A stretch of 64,000 bases of DNA from Balanoglossus misakiensis (lineage: Eukaryota; Hemichordata): positions 10,478,001-10,542,000 of the forward strand of contig CM082591.2 in assembly GCA_040954595.2 (NCBI GenBank), read 5' to 3'. Below, in pieces: positions 13,494 to 25,777 of this stretch. A model generated the notes under the pieces. It was not told the DNA's origin, made no database searches, and was given only the letters and a program-made list of their open reading frames with translations. A program made the translations under genes and the position numbers. Position 1 is the stretch's first letter, and the number at the start of each line of letters is the position of its first letter.

Positions 13494-16400
13494 AACGAGG
13501 CTGTGTTTGGAAGCAACCATGGAAACTTTAGAACTATCCGTCGATCTACAGAGTCTAGTGGAAAACTTTCTTATCCTCATAGACCTATCATGTGTTCTGC
13601 GCATCACAACAGAATTTTGTAAACAAACGAGGCTGTCTTTGGAAGCAACCATGGAAACTTTAGAACTATCCGTCGATCTACAGAGTCTAGTGGAAAACTT
13701 TCTTATGCGCATAGACCTATCATGTGTTCTGCGCATCACAACAGAATTTTGTAAACAAACGAGGCTGTGTTTGGAAGCAACCATGGAAACTTTAGAACTA
13801 TCCGTCGATCTACAGAGTCTAGTGGAAAACTTTCTTATGCGCATAGACCTATCATGTGTTCTGCGCATCACAACAGAATTTTGCAAACAAACGAGGCTGT
13901 GTTTGGAAGCAAACATGGAAACTTTAGAACTATCCGTCGATCTACAGAGTCTAGTGGAAAACTTTCTTATCCTCATAGGCCTATCATGTGTTCTGCGCAT
14001 CACAACAGAATTTTGTAAACGAACGAGGCTGTGTTTGGAAGCAACCATGGAAAGTTTAGAACTATCCGTCGATCTACAGAGTCTAGTGGAAAACTTTCTT
14101 ATGCGCATAGACCTATCATGTGTTCTGCGCATCACAACAGAATTTTGTAAACAAACGAGGCTGTGTTTGGAAGCAACCATGGAAACTTTAGAACTATCCG
14201 TCGATCTACAGAGTCTAGTGGAAAACTTTCTTATGCGCATAGACCTATCATGTGTTCTGCGCATCACAACAGAATTTTGTAAACAAACGAGGCTGTGTTT
14301 GGAAGCAACCATGGAAACTTTAGAACTATCCGTCGATCTACAGAGTCTAGTGGAAAACTTTCTTATCCTCATAGACCTATCATGTGTTCTGCGCATCACA
14401 ACAGAATTTTGTAAACAAACGAGGCTGTCTTTGGAAGCAACCATGGAAACTTTAGAACTATCCGTCGATCTATAGAGTCTAGTGGAAAACTTTCTTATGC
14501 GCATAGACCTGTCATGTGTTCTGCGCATCACAACAGAATTTTGTAAACAAACGAGGCTGTGTTTGGAAGCAACCATGGAAAGTTTAGAACTATCCGTCGA
14601 TCTACAGAGTCTAGTGGAAAACTTTCTTATGCGCATAGACCTATCATGTGTTCTGCGCATCACAACAGAATTTTTTAAACAAACGAGGCTGTGTTTGGAA
14701 GCAACCATGGAAACTTTAGAACTATCCGTCGATCTACAAAGTCTAGTGGAAAACTTTCTTATCCTCATAGACCTATCATGTGTTCTGCGCATCACAACAG
14801 AATTTTGTAAACAAACGAGGCTGTCTTTGGAAGCAACCATGGAAACTTTAGAACTATGCGTCGATCAACAGAGTCTAGTGGAAAACTTTATTATGCGCAT
14901 AGACATATCATGTGTTCTGCGCATCACAACAGAATTTTGTAAACAAACGAGGCTGTGTTTGGAAGCAACCATGGAAACTTTAGAACTATCCGTCGATCTA
15001 CAGAGTCTAGAGGAAAACTTTCTTATGCGCATAGACCTATCATGTGTTCTGCGCATCACAACAGAATTTTGTAAACAAACAAGGCTGTGTTTGGAAGCAA
15101 CCATGGAAACTTTAGAACTGTCCGTCGATCTACAGAGTCTTGAGGAAAACTTTCTTATGCGCATAGACCTATCATGTGTTCTGCGCATCACAACAGAATT
15201 TTGTAAACAAACAAGGCTGTGTTTGGAAGCAACCATGGAAACTTTAGAACTATCCGTCGATCTACAGAGTCTAGAGGAAAACTTTCTTATGCGCATAGAC
15301 CTATCATGTGTTCTGCGCATCACAACAGAATTTTGTAAACAAACGAGGCTGTGTTTGGAAGCAACCATAAAAACTTTTGATCTATCCGTCGATCTACAGA
15401 GTCTAGAGGAAAACTTTCTTATCCTCATAGGCCTATCATGTGTTCTGCGCATCACAACAGAATTTTGTAAACAAACGAGGCTGTGTTTGGAAGCAACCAT
15501 GGAAACTTTAGAACTATCCGTCGATCTACAGAGTCTAGAGGAAAACTTTCTTATCCTCATAGGCCTATCATGTGTTCTGCGCATCACAACAGAATTTTGT
15601 AAACAAACAAGGCTGTGTTTGGAAGCAACCATGGAAACTTTAGAACTATCCGTCGATCTACAGAGTCTAGTGGAAAACTTTCTTATGCGCATAGACCTAT
15701 CATGTGTTCTGCGCATCACAACAGAATTTTGCAAACAAACGAGGCTGTGTTTGGAAGCAAACATGGAAACTTTAGAACTATCCGTCGATCTACAGAGTCT
15801 AGTGGAAAACTTTCTTATCCTCATAGGCCTATCATGTGTTCTGCGCATCACAACAGAATTTTGTAAACGAACGAGGCTGTGTTTGGAAGCAACCATGGAA
15901 AGTTTAGAACTATCCGTCGATCTACAGAGTCTAGTGGAAAACTTTCTTATGCGCATAGACCTATCATGTGTTCTGCGCATCACAACAGAATTTTGTAAAC
16001 AAACGAGGCTGTGTTTGGAAGCAACCATGGAAACTTTAGAACTATCCGTCGATCTACAGAGTCTAGTGGAAAACTTTCTTATCCTCATAGACCTATCATG
16101 TGTTCTGCGCATCACAACAGAATTTTGTAAACGAACGAGGCTGTGTTTGGAAGCAACCATGGAAAGTTTAGAACTATCCGTCGATCTACAGAGTCTAGTG
16201 GAAAACTTTCTTATGCGCATAGACCTATCATGTGTTCTGCGCATCACAACAGAATTTTGTAAACAAACGAGGCTGTGTTTGGAAGCAACCATGGAAACTT
16301 TAGAACTATCCGTCGATCTACAGAGTCTAGTGTAAAACTTTCTTATCCTCATAGGCCTATCATGTGTTCTGCGCATCACAACAGAATTTTGTAAACGAAC

Positions 16401-17518
16401 GAGGCTGTGTTTGGAAGCAACCATGGAAAGTTTAGAACTATCCGTCGATCTACAGAGTCTAGTGGAAAACTTTCTTATGCGCATAGACCTATCATGTGTT
16501 CTGCGCATCACAACAGAATTTTGTAAACAAACGAGGCTGTGTTTGGAAGCAACCATGGAAACTTTAGAACTATCCGTCGATCTACAGAGTCTAGTGGAAA
16601 ACTTTCTTATCCTCATAGACCTATCATGTGTTCTGCGCATCACAACAGAATTTTGTAAACGAACGAGGCTGTGTTTGGAAGCAACCATGGAAAGTTTAGA
16701 ACTATCCGTCGATCTACAGAGTCTAGTGGAAAACTTTCTTATGCGCATAGACCTATCATGTGTTCTGCGCATCACAACAGAATTTTGTAAACAAACGAGG
16801 CTGTGTTTGGAAGCAACCATGGAAACTTTAGAACTATCCGTCGATCTACAGAGTCTAGTGGAAAACTTTCTTATCCTCATAGACCTATCATGTGTTCTGC
16901 GCATCACAACAGAATTTTGTAAACAAACGAGGCTGTCTTTGGAAGCAACCATGGAAACTTTAGAACTATCCGTCGATCTACAGAGTCTAGTGGAAAACTT
17001 TCTTATGCGCATAGACCTGTCATGTGTTCTGCGCATCACAACAGAATTTTGTAAACAAACGAGGCTGTGTTTGGAAGCAACCATGGAAAGTTTAGAACTA
17101 TCCGTCGATCTACAGAGTCTAGTGGAAAACTTTCTTATGCGCATAGACCTATCATGTGTTCTGCGCATCACAAGAGAATTTTTTAAACAAACGAGGCTGT
17201 GTTTGGAAGCAACCATGGAAACTTTAGAACTATCCGTCGATCTACAAAGTCTAGTGGAAAACTTTCTTATCCTCATAGACCTATCATGTGTTCTGCGCAT
17301 CACAACAGAATTTTGTAAACAAACGAGGCTGTCTTTGGAAGCAACCATGGAAACTTTAGAACTATCCGTCGATCTACAGAGTCTAGTGGAAAACTTTCTT
17401 ATGCGCATAGACATATCATGTGTTCTGCGCATCACAACAGAATTTTGTAAACAAACGAGGCTGTGTTTGGAAGCAACCATGGAAACTTTAGAACTATCCG
17501 TCGATCTACAGAGTCTAG
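13494..17518 (+). repeat. 4.0-kb block, copy 2 of a pair 8,316 bp apart
   Basis: This is the second copy of 5,178-9,202, with the same private marks shifted by 8,316 bp: GATCTATAG at 14,467, GTCGATCAACAG at 14,859, ATAAAAACTTTTGATC at 15,367, CTAGTGTAAAAC at 16,328 and ACAAGAGAATTTTTT at 17,172. It abuts the CAAGTGG-rich patch on its left and the 783-bp multimers on its right. It therefore looks like a segment inserted between two differently evolving stretches. Confidence 0.85.
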
Positions 17519-17527
17519 TGGAAAACA

Positions 17528-19133
17528 TTCTTATGCGCATAGACCTATCATGTGTTCTGCGCATCACACCAGAATTTTGTAAACAAACGAGGCTGTGTTT
17601 GGAAGCAACCATGGAACTATCCGTCGATCTACAGAGTCTAGTGGAAAACTTTCTTATCCTCATAGACCTTTCATGTGTTCTGCGCATCACAACATAATTT
17701 TGTAAACAAACGAGGCTGTGTTTGGAAGCAACCATGGAAAGTTTAGAACTATCCGTCGATCTACAGAGTCTAGTGGAAAACTTTCTTATCCTCATAGGCC
17801 TATCATGTGTTCTGCGCATCACAACAGAATTTTGTAAACAAACGAGGCTGTGTTTGGAAGCAACAATGGAAACTTTAGAACTATCCGTCGATCTACAGAG
17901 TCTAGTGGAAAACTTTCTTATCCTCATAGACCTATCATGTGTTCTGCGCATCACAACAGAATTTTGTAAACAAACGAGGCTGTGTTTGGAAGCAACCATG
18001 GAAAGTTTAGAACTATCCGTCGATCTACAGAGTCTAGTGGAAAACTTTCTTATGCGCATAGACCTATCATGTGTTCTGCGCATCACAACAGAATTTTGTA
18101 AACAAACGAGGCTGTGTTTGGAAGCCACCATGGAAACTTTAGAACTATCCGTCGATCTACAGAGTCTAGTGGAAATCTTTCTTATCCTCATAGACCTATC
18201 ATGTGTTCTGCGCATCACAACAGAATTTTGTAAACAAACGAGGCTGTCTTTGGAAGCAACCATGGAAAGTTTAGAACTATCCGTCGATCTACAGAGTCTA
18301 GTGGAAAACTTTCTTATGCGCATAGACCTATCATGTGTTCTGCGCATCACACCAGAATTTTGTAAACAAACGAGGCTGTGTTTGGAAGCAACCATGGAAC
18401 TATCCGTCGATCTACAGAGTCTAGTGGAAAACTTTCTTATCCTCATAGACCTTTCATGTGTTCTGCGCATCACAACATAATTTTGTAAACAAACGAGGCT
18501 GTGTTTGGAAGCAACCATGGAAAGTTTAGAACTATCCGTCGATCTACAGAGTCTAGTGGAAAACTTTCTTATCCTCATAGGCCTATCATGTGTTCTGCGC
18601 ATCACAACAGAATTTTGTAAACAAACGAGGCTGTGTTTGGAAGCAACAATGGAAACTTTAGAACTATCCGTCGATCTACAGAGTCTAGTGGAAAACTTTC
18701 TTATCCTCATAGACCTATCATGTGTTCTGCGCATCACAACAGAATTTTGTAAACAAACGAGGCTGTGTTTGGAAGCAACCATGGAAAGTTTAGAACTATC
18801 CGTCGATCTACAGAGTCTAGTGGAAAACTTTCTTATGCGCATAGACCTATCATGTGTTCTGCGCATCACAACAGAATTTTGTAAACAAACGAGGCTGTGT
18901 TTGGAAGCCACCATGGAAACTTTAGAACTATCCGTCGATCTACAGAGTCTAGTGGAAATCTTTCTTATCCTCATAGACCTATCATGTGTTCTGCGCATCA
19001 CAACAGAATTTTGTAAACAAACGAGGCTGTCTTTGGAAGCAACCATGGAAAGTTTAGAACTATCCGTCGATCTACAGAGTCTAGTGGAAAACTTTCTTAT
19101 GCGCATAGACCTATCATGTGTTCTGCGCATCAC
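17528..19133 (+). repeat. Tandem 6-monomer multimer (783 bp)
   Basis: The period is 783 bp (five 132-bp units plus one 123-bp unit). Paired marks are CCATGGAACTATCC at 17,609/18,392, CACAACATAATTTT at 17,688/18,471 and GGAAGCCACC at 18,120/18,903. The left boundary is defined by GGAAAACATTC in the first copy only. Agreement ends at 19,134, where CACAACAG replaces CACACCAG. Confidence 0.85.
17611..17733 (+). repeat. First 123-bp monomer (9-bp deletion)
   Basis: Here CCATGGAACTATCC replaces CCATGGAAACTTTAGAACTATCC, so nine bases are missing between two GAA triplets. This is the pattern expected from replication slippage or microhomology-mediated deletion. The preceding monomer carries CACACCAG instead of CACAACAG, and the two marks usually travel together. 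The same deletion recurs at 18,394, 26,429, 27,995, 29,297, 33,380, 35,087, 36,388, 38,095, 42,027, 42,678, 49,269, 50,184, 55,138, 55,763, 56,388, 57,013, 58,193, 58,686, 59,311, 60,464, 61,617 and 62,770. A derived form ATGAAACTATCC occurs at 25,778, 27,344, 28,646, 35,605, 40,461 and 41,640. Confidence 0.9.
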
Positions 19134-19341
19134 AACAGAATTTTGTAAACAAACGAGGCTGTGTTTGGAAGCAACAATGGAAACTTTAGAACTATCCGTC
19201 GATCTACAGAGTCTAGAGGAAAACTTTCTTATCCTCATAGACCTATCATGTGTTCTGCGCATCACAACAGAATTTTGTAAACAAACAAGGCTGTGTTTGG
19301 AAGCAACCATGGAAACTTTAGAACTATCCGTCGATCTACAG

Positions 19342-21030
19342 AGTCTAGTGGAAAACTTTCTTATCCTCATAGACCTATCATGTGTTCTGCGCATCACAAC
19401 AGAATTTTGTAAACAAACGAGGCTGTCTTTGGAAGCAACCATGGAAACTTTAGAACTATCCGTCGATCTACAGAGTCTAGTGGAAAACTTTCTTATCCTC
19501 ATAGACCTATCATGTGTTCTGCGCATCACAACAGAATTTTGTAAACAAACGAGGCTGTGTTTGGAAGCAACCATGGAAAGTTTAGAACTATCCGTCGATC
19601 TTCAGAGTCTAGTGGAAAACTTTCTTATGCGCATAGACCTATCATGTGTTCTGCGCATCACAACAGAATTTTGTAAACAAACGAGGCTGTGTTTGGAAGC
19701 AACCATGGAAACTTTAGAACTATCCGTCGATCTACAGAGTCTAGTGGAAAACTTTCTTATCCTCATAGACCTATCATGTGTTCTGCGCATCACAACAGAA
19801 TTTTGTAAACAAACGAGGCTGTCTTTGGAAGCAACCATGGAAACTTTAGAACTATCCGTCGATCTACAGAGTCTAGTGGAAAACTTTCTTATGCGCATAG
19901 ACCTGTCATGTGTTCTGCGCATCACAACAGAATTTTGTAAACAAACGAGGCTGTGTTTGGAAGCAACCATGGAAAGTTTAGAACTATCCGTCGATCTACA
20001 GAGTCTAGTGGAAAACTTTCTTATGCGCATAGACCTATCATGTGTTCTGCGCATCACAACAGAATTTTTTAAACAAACGAGGCTGTGTTTGGAAGCAACC
20101 ATGGAAACTTTAGAACTATCCGTCGATCTACAAAGTCTAGTGGAAAACTTTCTTATCCTCATAGACCTATCATGTGTTCTGCGCATCACAACAGAATTTT
20201 GTAAACAAACGAGGCTGTCTTTGGAAGCAACCATGGAAACTTTAGAACTATCCGTCGATCTACAGAGTCTAGTGGAAAACTTTCTTATCCTCATAGACCT
20301 ATCATGTGTTCTGCGCATCACAACAGAATTTTGTAAACAAACGAGGCTGTGTTTGGAAGCAACCATGGAAAGTTTAGAACTATCCGTCGATCTTCAGAGT
20401 CTAGTGGAAAACTTTCTTATGCGCATAGACCTATCATGTGTTCTGCGCATCACAACAGAATTTTGTAAACAAACGAGGCTGTGTTTGGAAGCAACCATGG
20501 AAACTTTAGAACTATCCGTCGATCTACAGAGTCTAGTGGAAAACTTTCTTATCCTCATAGACCTATCATGTGTTCTGCGCATCACAACAGAATTTTGTAA
20601 ACAAACGAGGCTGTCTTTGGAAGCAACCATGGAAACTTTAGAACTATCCGTCGATCTACAGAGTCTAGTGGAAAACTTTCTTATGCGCATAGACCTGTCA
20701 TGTGTTCTGCGCATCACAACAGAATTTTGTAAACAAACGAGGCTGTGTTTGGAAGCAACCATGGAAAGTTTAGAACTATCCGTCGATCTACAGAGTCTAG
20801 TGGAAAACTTTCTTATGCGCATAGACCTATCATGTGTTCTGCGCATCACAACAGAATTTTTTAAACAAACGAGGCTGTGTTTGGAAGCAACCATGGAAAC
20901 TTTAGAACTATCCGTCGATCTACAAAGTCTAGTGGAAAACTTTCTTATCCTCATAGACCTATCATGTGTTCTGCGCATCACAACAGAATTTTGTAAACAA
21001 ACGAGGCTGTCTTTGGAAGCAACCATGGAA
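19342..21030 (+). repeat. Tandem 6-monomer multimer (792 bp)
   Basis: The period is 792 bp. Paired marks are GATCTTCAGAG at 19,597/20,389 and ACCTGTCATG at 19,901/20,693. The repeat starts just after CTACAAAG/CTACAGAG disagree (19,341/20,133) and ends at the private GGAACCTTTAG near 21,030. Confidence 0.85.
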
Positions 21031-21552
21031 CCTTTAGAACTATCCGTCGATCTACAGAGTCTAGTGGAAAACTTTCTTATGCGCATAGACATATCATGTG
21101 TTCTGCGCATCACAACAGAATTTTGTAAACAAACGAGGCTGTGTTTGGAAGCAACCATGGAAAGTTTATAACTATCCGTCGATCTACAGAGTCTAGTGGA
21201 AAACTTTCTTATCCTCTTAGACCTATCATGTGTTCTGCGCATCACAACAGAATTTTGTTAACAAACGAGGCTGTCTTTGGAAGCAACCATGGAAACTTTA
21301 GAACTATCCGTCGATCTACAGAGTCTAGTGGAAAACTTTCTTATGCGCATAGACCTATCATGTGTTCTGCGCATCACAACAGAATTTTGTAAACAAACGA
21401 GGCTGTGTTTGGAAGCAACCATGGAAAGTTTAGAACTATCCGTCGATCTACAGAGTCTAGTGGAAAACTTTCTTATCCTCATAGGCTTATCATGTGTTCT
21501 GCGCATCACAACAGAATTTTGTAAACAAACGAGGCTGTGTTTGGAAGCAACA

Positions 21553-23440
21553 ATGGAAACTTTAGAACTATCCGTCGATCTACAGAGTCTAGAGGAAAAC
21601 TTTCTTATCCTCATAGACCTATCATGTGTTCTGCGCATCACAACAGAATTTTGTAAACAAACAAGGCTGTGTTTGGAAGCAACCATGGAAACTTTAGAAC
21701 TATCCGTCGATCTACAGAGTCTAGAGGAAAACTTTCTTATCCTCATAGGCCTATCATGTGTTCTGCGCATCACAACAGAATTTTGTAAACAAACTAGGCT
21801 GTGTTTGGAAGCAACCATGGAAACTTTAGAACTATCCGTCGATCTACAGAGTCTAGAGGAAAACTTTCTTATCCTCATAGGCCTATCATGTGTTCTGCGC
21901 ATCACAACAGAATTTTGTAAACAAACAAGGCTGTGTTTGGAAGCAACCATGGAAACTTTAGAACTATCCGTCGATCTACAGAGTCTAGAGGAAAACTTTC
22001 TTATCCTCATAGGCCTATCATGTGTTCTGCGCATCACAACAGAATTTTGTAAACAAACAAGGCTGTGTTTGGAAGCAACCATGGAAACTTTAGAACTATC
22101 CGTCGATCTACAGAGTCTAGAGGAAAACTTTCTTATGCGCATAGACCTATCATGTGTTCTGCGCATCACAACAGAATTTTGTAAACAAACGAGGCTGTGT
22201 TTGGAAGCAACCATGGAAACTTTAGAACTATCCGTCGATCTACAGAGTCAAGTGGAAAACTTTCTTATGCGCATAGGCCTATCATTTGTTCTGCGCATCA
22301 CAACAGAATTTTGTAAACAAACGAGGCTGTGTTTGGAAGCAACCATGGAAACTTTAGAACTATCCGTCGATCTACAGAGTCTAGTGGAAAATTTTCTTAT
22401 CCTCATAGACCTATCATGTGTTCTGCGCATCACAACAGAATTTTGTAAACAAACGAGGCTGTGTTTGGAAGCAACCATGGAAACTTTAGAACTATCCGTC
22501 GATCTACAGAGTCTAGAGGAAAACTTTCTTATCCTCATAGACCTATCATGTGTTCTGCGCATCACAACAGAATTTTGTAAACAAACAAGGCTGTGTTTGG
22601 AAGCAACCATGGAAACTTTAGAACTATCCGTCGATCTACAGAGTCTAGAGGAAAACTTTCTTATCCTCATAGGCCTATCATGTGTTCTGCGCATCACAAC
22701 AGAATTTTGTAAACAAACGAGGCTGTGTTTGGAAGCAACCATGGAAACTTTAGAACTATCCGTCGATCTACAGATTCTAGAGGAAAACTTTCTTATCCTC
22801 ATAGGCCTATCATGTGTTCTGCGCATCACAACAGAATTTTGTAAACAAACAAGGCTGTGTTTGGAAGCAACCATGGAAACTTTAGAACTATCCGTCGATC
22901 TACAGAGTCTAGAGGAAAACTTTCTTATCCTCATAGGCCTATCATGTGTTCTGCGCATCACAACAGAATTTTGTAAACAAACAAGGCTGTGTTTGGTAGC
23001 AACCATGGAAACTTTAGAACTATCCGTCGATCTACAGAGTCTAGAGGAAAACTTTCTTATGCGCATAGACCTATCATGTGTTCTGCGCATCACAACAGAA
23101 TTTTGTAAACAAACGAGGCTGTGTTTGGAAGCAACCATGGAAACTTTAGAACTATCCGTCGATCTACAGAGTCAAGTGGAAAACTTTCTTATGCGCATAG
23201 GCCTATCATTTGTTCTGCGCATCACAACAGAATTTTGTAAACAAACGAGGCTGTGTTTGGAAGCAACCATGGAAACTTTAGAACTATCCGTCGATCTACA
23301 GAGTCTAGTGGAAAACTTTCTTATCCTCATAGACCTATCATGTGTTCTGCGCATCACAACAGAATTTTGTAAACAAACGAGGCTGTGTTTGGAAGCAACC
23401 ATGGAAACTTTAGAACTATCCGTCGATCTACAGAGTCTAG
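21553..23440 (+). repeat. Tandem 7-monomer multimer (924 bp)
   Basis: The monomer order repeats after 924 bp: four CTAGAGG/ATCCTC types, one CTAGAGG/ATGCGC type, the CAAGTGG type (22,249 and 23,173) and one CTAGTGG/ATCCTC type. Private differences include CAGATTCTAG at 22,771 and TTTGGTAGC at 22,994 in the second copy. Upstream, 21,031-21,552 is ordinary array with two monomers that have gained stops (TTTATAACT near 21,166 and GTTAAC at 21,257). Confidence 0.8.
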
Positions 23441-25740
23441 TGGAAAACTTTCTTATGCGCATAGACCTATCATGTGTTCTGCGCATCACAACAGAATTTT
23501 GTAAACAAACGAGGCTGTGTTTGGAAGCAACCATGGAAACTTTAGAACTATCCGTCGATCTACAGAGTCTAGTGGAAATTTTTCTTATCCTCATAGACCT
23601 ATCATGTGTTCTGCGCATCACAACAGAATTTTGTAAACAAACGAGGCTGTCTTTGGAAGCAACCATGGAAACTTTAGAACTATCCGTCGATCTACAGAGT
23701 GTAGTGGAAAACTTTCTTATCCTCATAGGCCTATCATGTGTTCTGCGCATCACAACAGAATTTTGTAAACAAACGAGGCTGTGTTTGGAAGCAACAATGG
23801 AAACTTTAGAACTATCCGTCGATCTACAGAGTCTAGAGGAAAACTTTCTTATCCTCATAGACCTATCATGTGTTCTGCGCATCACAACAGAATTTTGTAA
23901 ACAAACAAGGCTGTGTTTGGAAGCAACCATGGAAACTTTAGAACTATCCGTCGATCTACAGAGTCTAGTGGAAAACTTTCTTATCCTCATAGACCTATCA
24001 TGTGTTCTGCGCATCACAACAGAATTTTGTAAACAAACGAGGCTGTGTTTGGAAGCAACCATGGAAACTTTAGAACTATCCGTCGATCTACAGAGTCTAG
24101 TGGAAAACTTTCTTATGCGCATAGACCTATCATGTGTTCTGCGCATCACAACAGAATTTTGTAAACAAACGAGGCTGTGTTTGGAAGCAACCATGGAAAC
24201 TTTAGAACTATCCGTCGATCTACAGAGTCTAGTGGAAATTGTTCTTATCCTCATAGACCTATCATGTGTTCTGCGCATCACAACAGAATTTTGTAAACAA
24301 ACGAGGCTGTCTTTGGAAGCAACCATGGAAACTTTAGAACTATCCGTCGATCTACAGAGTGTAGTGGAAAACTTTCTTATCCTCATAGGCCTATCATGTG
24401 TTCTGCGCATCACAACAGAATTTTGTAAACAAACGAGGCTGTGTTTGGAAGCAACCATGGAAACTTTAGAACTATCCGTCGATCTACAGAGTCTAGTGGA
24501 AATTTTTCTTATCCTCATAGACCTATCATGTGTTCTGCGCATCACAACAGAATTTTGTAAACAAACGAGGCTGTCTTTGGAAGCAACCATGGAAACTTTA
24601 GAACTATCCGTCGATCTACAGAGTGTAGTGGAAAACTTTCTTATCCTCATAGGCCTATCATGTGTTCTGCGCATCACAACAGAATTTTGTAAACAAACGA
24701 GGCTGTGTTTGGAAGCAACAATGGAAACTTTAGAACTATCCGTCGATCTACAGAGTCTAGAGGAAAACTTTCTTATCCTCATAGACCTATCATGTGTTCT
24801 GCGCATCACAACAGAATTTTGTAAACAAACAAGGCTGTGTTTGGAAGCAACCATGGAAACTTTAGAACTATCCGTCGATCTACAGAGTCTAGTGGAAAAC
24901 TTTCTTATCCTCATAGACCTATCATGTGTTCTGCGCATCACAACAGAATTTTGTAAACAAACGAGGCTGTGTTTGGAAGCAACCATGGAAACTTTAGAAC
25001 TATCCGTCGATCTACAGAGTCTAGTGGAAAACTTTCTTATGCGCATAGACCTATCATGTGTTCTGCGAATCACAACAGAATTTTGTAAACAAACGAGGCT
25101 GTGTTTGGAAGCAACCATGGAAACTTTAGAACTATCCGTCGATCTACAGAGTCTAGTGGAAATTTTTCTTATCCTCATAGACCTATCATGTGTTCTGCGC
25201 ATCACAACAGAATTTTGTAAACAAACGAGGCTGTCTTTGGAAGCAACCATGGAAACTTTAGAACTATCCGTCGATCTACAGAGTGTAGTGGAAAACTTTC
25301 TTATCCTCATAGGCCTATCATGTGTTCTGCGCATCACAACAGAATTTTGTAAACAAACGAGGCTGTGTTTGGAAGCAACAATGGAAACTTTAGAACTATC
25401 CGTCGATCTACAGAGTCTAGAGGAAAACTTTCTTATCCTCATAGACCTATCATGTGTTCTGCGCATCACAACAGAATTTTGTAAACAAACAAGGCTGTGT
25501 TTGGAAGCAACCATGGAAACTTTAGAACTATCCGTCGATCTACAGAGTCTAGTGGAAAACTTTCTTATCCTCATAGACCTATCATGTGTTCTGCGCATCA
25601 CAACAGAATTTTGTAAACAAACAAGGCTGTGTTTGGAAGCAACCATGGAAACTTTAGAACTATCCGTCGATCTACAGAGTCTAGTGGAAAACTTTCTCAT
25701 GCGCATAGACCTATCATGTGTTCTGCGCATCACACCAGAA
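23269..25740 (+). repeat. 5-monomer multimer (660 bp) with an inserted dimer duplication
   Basis: The order is CTAGTGG/ATCCTC, CTAGTGG/ATGCGC, GTGGAAATTTTTC, GTGTAGTGG and CTAGAGG/ATCCTC. The GTAGTGG mark falls at 23,701, 24,361, 24,625 and 25,285, giving steps of 660, 264 and 660 bp. The middle step is an extra copy of the GGAAATT plus GTGTAGTGG dimer. GTGGAAATTGTTC at 24,233 is a private change of one copy. Confidence 0.85.
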
Positions 25741-25777
25741 TTTTGTAAAAAAACGAGGCTGTGTTTAAAAAGCAACC

